A stretch of 35,362 bases of DNA from a virus (IMGVR_UViG_3300031886_000016:1-35362), one strand, 5' to 3'; counted from the stretch's first letter, positions 6,951 through 15,854 are shown. Notes: generated by a model not told the origin, from the sequence alone. Numbers and translations: made by a program.

Positions 6951-8478
6951 TCTCCAGTTCCTCTAGTTTATGCTCATGCTCTTCAGTGAACTCATCATCT
7001 TCAACTAGTGGCGTTGTACCATCGGACACATCAAATAGTGAATTAAACTGAGCACTTGCATTCACAGTTCGTTTACCTGTCATACCTCTAGTTCCTATCA
7101 CCGAAATCCAAAATTTATTAAATTCTTCTATTACTGCCATTGCAGTATCTTTATTATCTGTTGCAAATATAGCCTCTATAATATCTCTAAAGTAAACTCT
7201 ATCAAATCGTTCATCAACTAGCATTTTAGGAATTACATTATTATCATATTGTCTGTTTGCTTCTTGTACTGCATTAATATGATGCCAAACATTATGTCCC
7301 ATTTGAATTGCATAACTAAATGAATCCCAACTAGTTCTACCTTCTTTACCTATCTTATTTAGGTCGCCTGGCTTATAACAACATACTTCTGAAACTTTTA
7401 ATCCGTCCGTTATAGGTGAATTTTCAAAGTTTTTAAATATACCGTCTTGTAATACTGCATCTTTAAATAAACGAGAATCTGTAGCATACTTCTTATCATC
7501 TATACTCGGTACCATTCGGTACACCCATTTAGCTCTATCTTGTGTTTCTGTTTGAATATAAACTTGTCCATTTGCAGTTGCTAAGAAAGGACTTGCACAA
7601 TCAAATGTAACTGTAAAGTTTGGATTGTGATATTTACGAACTGCTCGTTGTACGTCAGTTAGTAAGGCCGCCCATTCAAGTTTAGATGTACCTAAGAAGT
7701 GCATAAAGTCATGTTTACCTGTTTCCAATAGTCCATCAAAACGTAATGCTACCAGTCTTTTTAATACTAGATGTATGTCACACATATTCTGACCACCCAT
7801 TGACCAACCCCTAAAATGATCGCTATATTTTTTAGGATCACAATAGTCTTTCATTTGCTGATACCAATCTTCTGCATCAGTATGATTTTCACCTTGTAAA
7901 ACATTTAAGAATTTACAATTACCATTTTGATTCTTCATAAAGTAATCGTTGTTAATGCGTGTTGCATTAACGGCATCTTGATAATTATCAATTCCTGTTG
8001 CTTTTGCTCCTGCTGGTGAACGAGATACCCAAGCTGGAATATCTAATATCATTCCATAATCCATATATGAATCCATCCAAGTAAGAACTTGTTCACGTTT
8101 CTTTTTAGCTTTAGGACAACTAGGATCTTTCCAATCGCCTTCCCAGACACCTTTACCAATTTGGAAACCACCTGAGTCACCAAGTAGCCAACTGTTATTA
8201 CGATCCCTGTTACGAATCATATCTTCTTTAGGTGAATGTTTGTTTACGTCTAACTCGGCATGGCCTGCACTATATAGACTCCAATGGTATTTGAATAAAC
8301 CCTTTTGTGGGTTTAACCAGTTCATACTTTCTACATCATTTGGGAAGTTTGATGGCACTCTAGTTTTTTCAACATACTCTGCGTGTCGTTGTTTTCCTAT
8401 ATAAGTTGCAAAGAAGCCACTTATTGCTGGAAGGAATATTGCATAATCTTTTTGTGCAGTTGTTAAGTCTGTATTCAT
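6919..8478 (-). CDS. dpdA: DpdA-like tRNA-guanine-transglycosylase family protein (DNA 7-deazaguanine insertion)
   Basis: This 519-aa protein contains DSGGFQ at 101-106, the hallmark substrate-binding segment of TGT-type enzymes, whose Asp is catalytic. A second Asp lies in YGMILDIPAW, and GWSMGGQ and MHFLGTSKLEW fit the barrel loops of the superfamily. Known phage members (DpdA) exchange guanine in DNA for a 7-deazaguanine (preQ0, preQ1 or derivatives), protecting it from host restriction. The protein lacks an obvious C-terminal zinc site of tRNA TGT. FolE and a QueD-like protein are encoded nearby, but QueC and QueE are not in this window. A GGGGT ribosome site precedes the ATG. A role on tRNA rather than DNA is the main alternative. 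Confidence 0.75.
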   Translation of the reverse strand: MNTDLTTAQKDYAIFLPAISGFFATYIGKQRHAEYVEKTRVPSNFPNDVESMNWLNPQKGLFKYHWSLYSAGHAELDVNKHSPKEDMIRNRDRNNSWLLGDSGGFQIGKGVWEGDWKDPSCPKAKKKREQVLTWMDSYMDYGMILDIPAWVSRSPAGAKATGIDNYQDAVNATRINNDYFMKNQNGNCKFLNVLQGENHTDAEDWYQQMKDYCDPKKYSDHFRGWSMGGQNMCDIHLVLKRLVALRFDGLLETGKHDFMHFLGTSKLEWAALLTDVQRAVRKYHNPNFTVTFDCASPFLATANGQVYIQTETQDRAKWVYRMVPSIDDKKYATDSRLFKDAVLQDGIFKNFENSPITDGLKVSEVCCYKPGDLNKIGKEGRTSWDSFSYAIQMGHNVWHHINAVQEANRQYDNNVIPKMLVDERFDRVYFRDIIEAIFATDNKDTAMAVIEEFNKFWISVIGTRGMTGKRTVNASAQFNSLFDVSDGTTPLVEDDEFTEEHEHKLEELENEQEQTTEAT

Positions 8479-8481
8479 TTG

Positions 8482-9024
8482 TTACCCCAAATGTTCAATT
8501 GCCTCATAACCAAACCATAAAGCAAATATAAGAAACGTATATCTTGTAATTGAAAATAGTGTTTGTGTTTTAATGTGTTTTCTTATTAACGGAAAAGCAC
8601 CAAATACTAATGCAATGGCAAGTCCTGCCCCTAACCATCCATCGTTTGTATTGTTTACTGCTTGAAACATAAAAATAAATATTTCCATAAATTCTCTAGC
8701 AAAAATAAAGAATATTGTAAACATTCCTACAAACAAACCTGTTTGTCCACTTTTAATATAGCTGACGTGTTGTTTAATATGCGCCGCCATATTCTTACTA
8801 TTAAAGAACAAATAAAACATTAATAAAGAAAGTAATGCATACATACCTACTTCGTATGCCTCTAATGCTTCACCTAAAAAGATTCCAGATGCTAATCCTG
8901 TTAGTAATCCTATAAAAGCTGGTACATATACTTTCCAATTTAAACCTATAGCTGTAGAAACCATGACAGTTAAAAACATCATTTCTAAAGCCTCACGCCC
9001 TACATAAACAAAACTTGCTAACAT
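8482..9024 (-). CDS. FTR1-type iron permease-like membrane protein
   Basis: This 180-aa polytopic membrane protein has the two iron-binding signatures of FTR1/EfeU permeases, each in a membrane helix: REALE at 10-14 (canonical REGLE/REALE) and REFME at 110-114. About six hydrophobic segments are visible, so it is shorter than the usual 270-280 aa. FTR1/EfeU transports iron across the inner membrane, normally with a ferroxidase or EfeO/B partner, none of which is seen here. Its stop is four bases from the DpdA start and its start abuts the clamp gene, so it is embedded in a phage operon. Transport activity is inferred from the motifs alone. Confidence 0.7.
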   Translation of the reverse strand: MLASFVYVGREALEMMFLTVMVSTAIGLNWKVYVPAFIGLLTGLASGIFLGEALEAYEVGMYALLSLLMFYLFFNSKNMAAHIKQHVSYIKSGQTGLFVGMFTIFFIFAREFMEIFIFMFQAVNNTNDGWLGAGLAIALVFGAFPLIRKHIKTQTLFSITRYTFLIFALWFGYEAIEHLG

Positions 9025-9758
9025 TATTTGCTCTGTGCGGGTAAGATATAGTTGTATTCAGATAATCCTGAATCAACGCTAATTTGCATAGCACCTTGAT
9101 CAGAAAGTTTCATAGTTTGCTTCCCGTCAAGACTTAAAATAGCTTGTACTTGTGCTACTGGCCAACTCCAAGAATGTTTTAATTCTTTTTCAATTCCTGT
9201 ATGTTGAAATACAAAAGAGCCTGCGTGTGTTGAATGATCACCAAAGTAGAATACTAAAGTGTTGTTTTCTGTTTTAACTGTAAAAACAGTTTCTTCTGCG
9301 TGTGCGGCACTTTGTAATTTCATTCTGTTAATTGCCGCTATGCTTGGTTCAAATTCTACTTCCCAAGTTGCACCTTTAAATTTAACAGACTTTAATTTCT
9401 CATTAATAATTTCGCTATTCATAAAACGATAATCATTTTGGAAATCACCTGCTTCGTTTTCAAAGTGAATATGTGTCGGAATAGTTACTCCGTTTCTATC
9501 TGCTTTTTCTACAGATAGTTTTGCATTTTTCTGATATTCCGGATTCTTTAAATGCAAGGCTAACTTATCTAAGTTTGGCATACCAAATGTTTCTTTAAAT
9601 TCAGAAACTGGATTTTTAGTTGTTGCTGATAAAATTACAGAACGATCCTCAGCCATACTCTCGATAGTAGTACTTTGGTCGTCGCCTGTAACCTTAACTA
9701 GATTAAGAAAGCCTAGTGAATGTGTATGGGCAACGATATCTTGTAAGATGTCTTTCAT
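9024..9758 (-). CDS. 45: Sliding clamp, gp45-like
   Basis: This 244-aa protein has the length and overall pattern of T4-like gp45: repeated beta-alpha units without enzymatic motifs, a central FGMPNLDKLALHL segment, and a C-terminal LSEYNYILPAQ tail. gp45 forms a trimeric ring that tethers DNA polymerase and, in T4, activates late transcription. The identity is by length, composition and recollection of marine T4-like clamps, and by context, with gp43 in the same half. TGGAG precedes the ATG, and a consensus promoter lies in the upstream gap. It overlaps the FTR1-like gene by one base. Confidence 0.7.
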   Translation of the reverse strand: MKDILQDIVAHTHSLGFLNLVKVTGDDQSTTIESMAEDRSVILSATTKNPVSEFKETFGMPNLDKLALHLKNPEYQKNAKLSVEKADRNGVTIPTHIHFENEAGDFQNDYRFMNSEIINEKLKSVKFKGATWEVEFEPSIAAINRMKLQSAAHAEETVFTVKTENNTLVFYFGDHSTHAGSFVFQHTGIEKELKHSWSWPVAQVQAILSLDGKQTMKLSDQGAMQISVDSGLSEYNYILPAQSK

Positions 9759-9781
9759 ACGATTTTCTCCATTAAGTGTTT

Positions 9782-9810
9782 ATTATACGTGTCTTTTATT
9801 ATAAAGTCAA
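9782..9810 (-). promoter_or_regulatory. Sigma-70-type promoter for the sliding clamp gene
   Basis: The minus strand has TTGACT (9810-9805), a 17-base spacer and TATAAT (9787-9782). The predicted start near 9775 gives a short leader with TGGAG before the clamp ATG at 9758. The -35 overlaps the last codons of the epimerase gene. Confidence 0.8.
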
Positions 9811-10568
9811 GCATTTTTTTGTAGTCCTCGCTCATTAAAATACTCAAATATATCGAGCGTAGGTTTCCAGCCAGACTTTTTTAATATTGAAATGTCTGCT
9901 TGATTATCAGTTCGTTCGTGTTTATCTCCGATTTTTAATTTAGGATATAAACCCAAATGGTCTGTAATATCTTTTAGTTTGTGTGATTTTCCTGTGCCCA
10001 AATCGATTACACCTGTTAATCGTTTGTCCATTAAATGAATTAGTGCGTCACAAATATCGCTAACGTGGATAAAATCTCGTTTATGGTTGTTGTTTATAAA
10101 ATCAATTTCTCGTCTTAGAAGTTTTGGTATAAACATATCTGGCCTAGGTTCTTGGTCTCCATTGTATATAGTCGTAAATCGCAGGCCTAAAGCTCTTCGT
10201 GGTGCAACACGTTCAATTGTATGTTTTGATAACGCATATGGATTTCTCCAAGGTTCTTTTGCAGTACTTGAACTTGCATATATAATTCTTGCTTTTGGAA
10301 ATGCTTTAAATAATCTCTTTGATGCTAGTACATTATGTTCCCAATATTCTTTTGGGTGTGTAAGACTTCTTCTGACACCGCTCTTTCCTGCTAAATGAAA
10401 TATTACATCTACATCATAATCTAAATCACAATCTCTAAGATCTTGACCATCTAAAATATCAAGCGTATGAATTTCATGATCATATAACAATCTTATTCTT
10501 AATTCTGAGCCAACCATTCCTTGGCTACCAGTTATTAATATTTTTTTTGAATGACGATCACGCACCAT
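9807..10568 (-). CDS. NAD-dependent sugar epimerase/dehydratase (extended SDR)
   Basis: This 253-aa protein has the Rossmann nucleotide loop GSQGMVGS (14-21), an ASSST strand near residue 98 and the catalytic YALSK (Tyr111, Lys115). RDFIHVSDICDAL is the typical C-terminal substrate-domain segment. The family interconverts nucleotide sugars. The product could feed the glycosyltransferase at 4.1-5.2 kb. ATG 10568 was chosen among several in-frame starts because it overlaps the upstream gene only slightly. The true start is uncertain, as there is no strong ribosome site (GTG 10565 is also possible). Confidence 0.8.
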   Translation of the reverse strand: MVRDRHSKKILITGSQGMVGSELRIRLLYDHEIHTLDILDGQDLRDCDLDYDVDVIFHLAGKSGVRRSLTHPKEYWEHNVLASKRLFKAFPKARIIYASSSTAKEPWRNPYALSKHTIERVAPRRALGLRFTTIYNGDQEPRPDMFIPKLLRREIDFINNNHKRDFIHVSDICDALIHLMDKRLTGVIDLGTGKSHKLKDITDHLGLYPKLKIGDKHERTDNQADISILKKSGWKPTLDIFEYFNERGLQKNA

Positions 10569-11517
10569 ATTCTGCATCAAGTTCGTCAATATTTGTACTG
10601 TATTCAATTACTTTATGAGCTCGCCAGTAATCGCCAACCTTAGTCCATTCAACTCTAATATCAAACACTATATCATTATCTTGGACTTGTTTAAAATTTT
10701 TAGTGTCAATTAAACCGGGATTAATATATACTTCTGTATTAGTATTTTGCATTAAGTTTACAATACCTAATTTACGTTTGTGAATACATTCACCCCAGGC
10801 CTGACCTGCTACAAGCCATTTTCCATAATTCAAACCTTTATTATGAAATTCGTCTATTGTAGTAATATGTGAAGTTGTTGGGTTTGTAAATGCTTTCATC
10901 TCATTAAATATCTCAGCAACAGGTCTGTCTTCACCATGGTCACCATATGTTGCAAAAACAATATGTTCAACTGGACGTTCATCAAGAAATGTTATTAGGC
11001 GTTTATATAAATTAACAGAATCAGGATTTGTTTTAACCCATTCTCCGCCCCAACAATCTATTAAGATTATACCAGCAAATGCTAAAGTTATATTTTTATT
11101 GTATACGTTATTAGCAATAACTCGTTTTCGTAGATCAGTACTAGAAAATCTATGATTGCGTTTATTATAATAGTGTTCTATTCCTAACTGTTCACCAGTT
11201 TGTTTACCACTAAAGTCTTTCCCTTCATATTCAACACCTAGTATACGTACATTAATATTATTGTATAATAAAAGAATATCATCTATATCTTTTTCTCTAA
11301 TATATGGAATAATTTCATTAACATAACCTACACCTTTTAGTTGTGTATATCTTTCAACTATAGTTTGAACTGGTTTATTTTTTTCAGGTCGATCAATTGT
11401 CGGATCAATTTGTAATCCACAGATAAGGTAATCACATTGTTCCTTTGCTTCACGTAACATAGCAATATGTCCTGCGTGTAATAAGTCAAATGTACTAAAT
11501 GTTATACCAACCCGCAT
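10558..11517 (-). CDS. Cytidylyltransferase-like protein with an extra C-terminal domain
   Basis: This 319-aa protein has an N-terminal nucleotidyltransferase domain (about 1-140) with HAGH at 14-17, in the TFDLLHAGHIAML context of glycerol-3-phosphate and related cytidylyltransferases, and RFSSTDLRKRV near residue 130 as the second nucleotide-binding motif. The C-terminal 180 residues are a separate domain (LAFAGIILIDCWGG ... LVAGQAWGECIHKR). Its strand order recalls a Rossmann-like cysteine-hydrolase (isochorismatase) layout, but I do not recognise it firmly. GGAGCAAGGA precedes the ATG. It lies between HemB and a sugar epimerase, suggesting nucleotide-activated precursor synthesis. Confidence 0.65.
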   Translation of the reverse strand: MRVGITFSTFDLLHAGHIAMLREAKEQCDYLICGLQIDPTIDRPEKNKPVQTIVERYTQLKGVGYVNEIIPYIREKDIDDILLLYNNINVRILGVEYEGKDFSGKQTGEQLGIEHYYNKRNHRFSSTDLRKRVIANNVYNKNITLAFAGIILIDCWGGEWVKTNPDSVNLYKRLITFLDERPVEHIVFATYGDHGEDRPVAEIFNEMKAFTNPTTSHITTIDEFHNKGLNYGKWLVAGQAWGECIHKRKLGIVNLMQNTNTEVYINPGLIDTKNFKQVQDNDIVFDIRVEWTKVGDYWRAHKVIEYSTNIDELDAEYGA

Positions 11518-12305
11518 AGTTTCCTTGCTCCATAAGATATCATATAATCTGCATCAGCTCTTTCAAAAACATGGTACGTTTCTAATAATTGTTCAGGTGT
11601 AGTAATTGATAACCATTCACCTGATACTTGAAATGCTCCACAAGGTTTACCTGTGATTTGTTTTATAGGCCCTATTAAATCTATACTAGTCATGCCTGGT
11701 TTAACCATTAATTCATCAGCACCATCGTCTGCATATTTTACTGATTTGATAATAGCTTTATCTCTATCTGAAACATCTAATTGATAAGGTCTTACTATAC
11801 CTTTTTCTATTCCCATTACATTACGCCAACCACTATAAAAACTAGATCTAAATTTTGTACTGTAACTCATTACAGGAATTTTACTATTAGCATTTTTAAT
11901 ATTCTTAACAGTATTAGGCTGGCAATCACTAGGTGCAACTGTGGCACCTGACATTTCGTAAATTGTTACTGCTTGTTCTGTTAATAGTTCTTCTGTTTTT
12001 TCGTCATCACCTGTAATACAACAATGTCCATCTTCTGTATAAGCACATAAACAAACATCTACGTTTAATTTAATATTAAGTTTAGCAAGTTGTTGTGCTA
12101 CTCTAGATACTTTAAGAAAATTATGTTTATCGTTTAGTAGTTTATTTTCAGGAATATAAAATAGTAAAAATTCATTAACTCCTAAATCTATATCTTTTTT
12201 AACACGGTCAACAATACCGTTTCCAGAGTCGTAAATACCGTTTTCGGCTCCTAGTCCGGATGACGAAGAATTTGTACTAGCAAATATTGGTTGTATTAAT
12301 CTCAT
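11502..12305 (-). CDS. hemB: Delta-aminolevulinate dehydratase (porphobilinogen synthase), short form
   Basis: HemB condenses two 5-aminolevulinate molecules to porphobilinogen in haem and tetrapyrrole synthesis. Signatures seen: DVCLCAYTEDGHC with zinc-type Cys at 85, 87 and 95; ATVAPSD (121-127); YSTKF with Lys151; and LMVKPGM with Lys202. The last two are the expected Schiff-base lysines. QVSGEW and a Tyr-containing C-terminal segment also fit. At 267 aa it is about 55-60 residues shorter than bacterial HemB and starts directly at LIQPIF, lacking most of the N-terminal arm used in oligomer assembly. Good ribosome site (AGGTAGG). Function could be altered by the missing arm. Confidence 0.82.
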   Translation of the reverse strand: MRLIQPIFASTNSSSSGLGAENGIYDSGNGIVDRVKKDIDLGVNEFLLFYIPENKLLNDKHNFLKVSRVAQQLAKLNIKLNVDVCLCAYTEDGHCCITGDDEKTEELLTEQAVTIYEMSGATVAPSDCQPNTVKNIKNANSKIPVMSYSTKFRSSFYSGWRNVMGIEKGIVRPYQLDVSDRDKAIIKSVKYADDGADELMVKPGMTSIDLIGPIKQITGKPCGAFQVSGEWLSITTPEQLLETYHVFERADADYMISYGARKLCGLV

Positions 12306-12312
12306 TCTTTAC

Positions 12313-12843
12313 CTACCTTGTTATCTTAAAATGTTTATATGTTTGTTGTACGCACTTGGCTTGATAGTAAGAGTCTGCTAAGGCGTTGTGTGCGTCGCTC
12401 TGTATTGCTTTACGAGGGTCTTTAGGCATCATTGCAAACAATGTACGACTATCTCTTATTTGCCAGAAGTTCCAAGGCACTGGCTTACCTAACATTTCAT
12501 ATAAGTTTTCTAACATACCAAAATCAAACATAGGACCTTGAGCCCATAAGTAATCTAAACCAACACACCATTTATTTAGGCGTTTAGTTAATTCATCCAG
12601 GTCAACTCTGTCTTCATCGCTTAAAGCCTCGTCTTTAATACTTGCTTTTTGTTTAGCCCACCAGTTTAATGTATCTTCGTCAATTGTACGACCTATTTCA
12701 GTTTGATCATCTACATTAATGCGTAGGTATAACCCATCGTGGGGTTCATCATCAGTAAAAGGATTAAATTTAATTGCGCCAAGTGTTAGTATAGCAGAAT
12801 TAGGTTTAACTCCTAGTGTTTCTAAGTCTATCATTCCATGCAT
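12313..12843 (-). CDS. DnaQ-like 3'-5' exonuclease (DexA-like)
   Basis: This 176-aa protein has the DEDD-type exonuclease residues: D6 and E8 in MIDLETLG, D107 in GPMFDFGML, and H152/D157 in AHNALADSYYQ (DEDDh type). It is shorter than T4 DexA (about 227 aa) but matches the compact DexA-like exonucleases of other T4-like phages. It would degrade single-stranded DNA or RNA 3' ends. The ATG overlaps the stop of the DNA polymerase gene (TAATG) with GAGG-type sequence upstream, so it is probably translated with the polymerase. Confidence 0.8.
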   Translation of the reverse strand: MHGMIDLETLGVKPNSAILTLGAIKFNPFTDDEPHDGLYLRINVDDQTEIGRTIDEDTLNWWAKQKASIKDEALSDEDRVDLDELTKRLNKWCVGLDYLWAQGPMFDFGMLENLYEMLGKPVPWNFWQIRDSRTLFAMMPKDPRKAIQSDAHNALADSYYQAKCVQQTYKHFKITR

Positions 12844-15518
12844 TAGTCTTCTTCGCCTCCAAAATCAAATAGTGTTTGAAAAGTATTATGTTGAAGTGTA
12901 CTTTGTACATCCCAGTTTAACACGCCAATTAAATTACCTAATTTATTATCAATAATAGTTTCTTCCATAGCTTCGTTATCAAATGGAAGTTCCTTAAACC
13001 AATCTGGTAAACGTAATTCGTCTGTTGGATAGGCAACACTTGTATAACCTAATGGATTTTGTTTTAGTTTACAAACAATAACTTTCATTCCATCTACAAT
13101 TGTTTGACTATACTTGTCACCGTTCATACGTTTTAATGTATTCCAGTTAATACTTGCTCGAACGTGTCCAGGCATATTTGCCTTACCTGCTTTTTCTTCT
13201 TTTTTTCTATACTCTGTAACTTTATTAGCACGTTTAGGAGATCCTTTTTCATATCCAGGACGTAACTTAAAGTCTTTTCTAAATGCTGTAATACGTTCTA
13301 ATACTTCAGCTTCTGGTTTGTCAGTTAATACCATAAGCAATAACTCACTTAAAAAGTTTTGCATAAACTCTGGTGTATCAGAACGTTTTAAATCAAGACC
13401 CATAGCTTTTACTTTACCTGGGCCATCAATATCTTTGCGTGTACCTTCGTCATCATATATTAATGTCGCATAACGTTTCTTTGTAATATACAATCCGTTT
13501 TCTGCAACCATTTCTCTACCTGCTTGAATTACATCTGCACGAGATTTAGGACAATGAAATGCTTTACCCATAAATTCAATAAATGTTTTATTAACTTCTT
13601 CTGCTACCTGGTCATATAATTTAATAACACTTTCTTTAGTCCAAGGTATTTCTCCAGATTCTATTTCTTTTTTCAAAATTGGAAATGCTGAAAAGTATAC
13701 AGAATCTGTATCACCATAAATTACAGAGTCACCAAGATGATCATATGTGCCTGTAATAACTTTATTAGATTCTGCCGCCATATGTTTTGCAATTTGTCTA
13801 CCTGTTAATGTAGTTGATTGTCCAAGACGTTTATCAAAGAACCTGCAACCGGGATTTAAAAGTGCTCCATATAAACTGTTTAAATTAATTTTTTTAACAA
13901 GTTGACGTTTATCCCAATATTCGATTTCAATTTTATTGCTGGCATCAATTGCTTTTTGTTTCATTTCTTGCAGTTCTTTACGTTCTGCATACCAACGTTT
14001 TAATAATCCAGGTATAACACCATCAAACTCGTTTGTTAAAATAGTTCCGTTTGCTGTTAACATCCAAGGTTTACGACTATCAAATATTATTTTATAAACT
14101 TCTGCCGCACTCATTATTTCTGGATCACCACCTTCCCAATCAATTGTAATGTCAAAGTCTTTACGTCTTTCCATTACAGCTTCATATTCAAGTGTTCCAA
14201 AATGACCTTCCCAAGCACCTGCAAAAGATTTTTTCTTTAATGTCATTGCTTCTTCAACCATTGCATCTGTATCAATAGGACGTAATTGTCCTACAATAGT
14301 TGCTGGGTCCATATTCAATGCTCTAATAACACTTGGATATAGAGAATTTAAATCCATTGACCCAATCCATTTATGTAAACCTTTCTTAGGAAATGCAACA
14401 TAAGCCCCAGCCGCGGTTGCGTGTTCTCTATCATGCTTACTTCTATTAGGTACTTGTAATCCTCTACCATGTGCTTCGTTAATAATTGCTTGTTCTGTAA
14501 CTGCTACTGCACCCATTGTAGTTTGCAGTAATACAGTATTTGCGTGTGCTAGTTCATTACTAAGGTCAATAAACTTTAATTTTTGATCTAGTTTATCTAA
14601 TAATGCAACGTCTTGTCTATTATATTCAATAAAGGTTTTAAAGTCGTTTTTATAAAGTTCATCTAATGTACCTTCATAAACAGTTTTCTTTTCACCTATC
14701 TCAGCTTCACCAATAGCATCTAATCTATAAGAATGTGTTTCAGAATATGTATATTTTCTATACAGTTCTAAACTATCTAAATGTACACGACCTACTAAAT
14801 CATATGTTTCAAGTTTACGCCCATATTTTTCATATTCACGTTTCTTTGGAAGTTGTTGCCAAAGACAAAAGCGTCTTGTGTCGTCTTTGCTTAATATTTT
14901 GCTTACTCTATTAACTGTATAAGGAATATCATAACCTTCTGAGTTCCAACCACTTAATATATCAGCGTCTTCAATTAAGTCAAGAAATGTTTTTAACATC
15001 TCTTCTTCTTTTTCAAATAAATGTGTATTCGGGAAGTCTTTAGTTTGCTCTTTAGCTTCTTCCATTGTAATTGTTTTCGGCGGAACTGCTAAAGTAACAA
15101 GTGTATCCATCCATTGTAAATGTACACTAATTGCAGTTATTGGCATAAACGGATCTGAAGGATCAGCAAAGCCACGTTCGGGATCAAAGTCTGTTTCTAT
15201 ATCCCAAAATGCTACATTAAGTTTTGGTGCTTCTACATTAAGATAGTTTTCACTTAGACATTGAAAGATAGGATTAACATCACTTTCAAATAATTGCTTT
15301 GTATTATTAATGGCTAGTTCTTTACGGAAGTCTTTAGTTGACTTAGATACTATTCTATTTAAAGGATCACCGTAAATGCTTTTATGTTTACCGCGAGGGT
15401 CTTTATAATAAAATGTATATTTTATAGGATATTCTGTGAAGTGTCGCTTTCCTTCTCTGCGTTCTACAACACGGATTAGATCTGCGTTACGATCAAATAA
15501 TGCGTCTACATAACTCAT
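12843..15518 (-). CDS. 43: DNA polymerase, family B, gp43-like
   Basis: This 891-aa replicative polymerase carries a complete set of motifs. The 3'-5' exonuclease has Exo I WDIET (105-109), Exo II NSEGYD (192-197) and Exo III YNRQD (299-303). The polymerase has motif A MDLNSLYPS (388-396), motif B KKINLNSLYG (542-551) and motif C YGDTDS (601-606), plus a downstream KKRYATLIYDD. All catalytic aspartates are present. The length is close to T4 gp43 (898 aa). It works with the gp45-like clamp. GAGG lies upstream of the ATG at 15518. It is a complete gene with no sign of an intron, intein or split as seen in some relatives. Confidence 0.97.
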   Translation of the reverse strand: MSYVDALFDRNADLIRVVERREGKRHFTEYPIKYTFYYKDPRGKHKSIYGDPLNRIVSKSTKDFRKELAINNTKQLFESDVNPIFQCLSENYLNVEAPKLNVAFWDIETDFDPERGFADPSDPFMPITAISVHLQWMDTLVTLAVPPKTITMEEAKEQTKDFPNTHLFEKEEEMLKTFLDLIEDADILSGWNSEGYDIPYTVNRVSKILSKDDTRRFCLWQQLPKKREYEKYGRKLETYDLVGRVHLDSLELYRKYTYSETHSYRLDAIGEAEIGEKKTVYEGTLDELYKNDFKTFIEYNRQDVALLDKLDQKLKFIDLSNELAHANTVLLQTTMGAVAVTEQAIINEAHGRGLQVPNRSKHDREHATAAGAYVAFPKKGLHKWIGSMDLNSLYPSVIRALNMDPATIVGQLRPIDTDAMVEEAMTLKKKSFAGAWEGHFGTLEYEAVMERRKDFDITIDWEGGDPEIMSAAEVYKIIFDSRKPWMLTANGTILTNEFDGVIPGLLKRWYAERKELQEMKQKAIDASNKIEIEYWDKRQLVKKINLNSLYGALLNPGCRFFDKRLGQSTTLTGRQIAKHMAAESNKVITGTYDHLGDSVIYGDTDSVYFSAFPILKKEIESGEIPWTKESVIKLYDQVAEEVNKTFIEFMGKAFHCPKSRADVIQAGREMVAENGLYITKKRYATLIYDDEGTRKDIDGPGKVKAMGLDLKRSDTPEFMQNFLSELLLMVLTDKPEAEVLERITAFRKDFKLRPGYEKGSPKRANKVTEYRKKEEKAGKANMPGHVRASINWNTLKRMNGDKYSQTIVDGMKVIVCKLKQNPLGYTSVAYPTDELRLPDWFKELPFDNEAMEETIIDNKLGNLIGVLNWDVQSTLQHNTFQTLFDFGGEED

Positions 15519-15533
15519 AGTGACGCCTCATTG

Positions 15534-15854
15534 TTATTTCGTTCGTAGCCCTTTAGGACCGTACCAAAAGTATTCTTTATCATTTATTGCCTTATCATCT
15601 ATCCAAATATCATAATGGGGCTTTCCCACTTTAACTGATGTTGCTTTAACTCCCCAGCCTTTTAATTGTGCCTTAGTAAACTCTTTATAATCTTTGCCAG
15701 AATTTGCACCTCTGGCTGTCCAATAATGTATTTCGTTTCCTTCATCAAAGAGTTTATTTAAAATTTCTATCCGTTCATTAATTGGTTTGCTTTCTTTATA
15801 ATTACTACCATCAGTATAACATATTGTTCCGTCTATGTCTACCACATATATCAT
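15534..15854 (-). CDS. HAD-family phosphatase-like protein, short
   Basis: This 106-aa protein has HAD motif I VVDIDGT (4-10), a motif II Thr in HYWTARG, and a Lys plus acidic pair in KPHYDIWIDDKAIND (motifs III and IV). It is a capless HAD, like small phosphatases of sugar or capsule precursor synthesis; the substrate is unknown. ATG 15854 lies in an ATGA overlap with the upstream membrane gene. The longer in-frame extension to 15905 has no ribosome site and would overlap that gene. Confidence 0.75.
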   Translation of the reverse strand: MIYVVDIDGTICYTDGSNYKESKPINERIEILNKLFDEGNEIHYWTARGANSGKDYKEFTKAQLKGWGVKATSVKVGKPHYDIWIDDKAINDKEYFWYGPKGLRTK

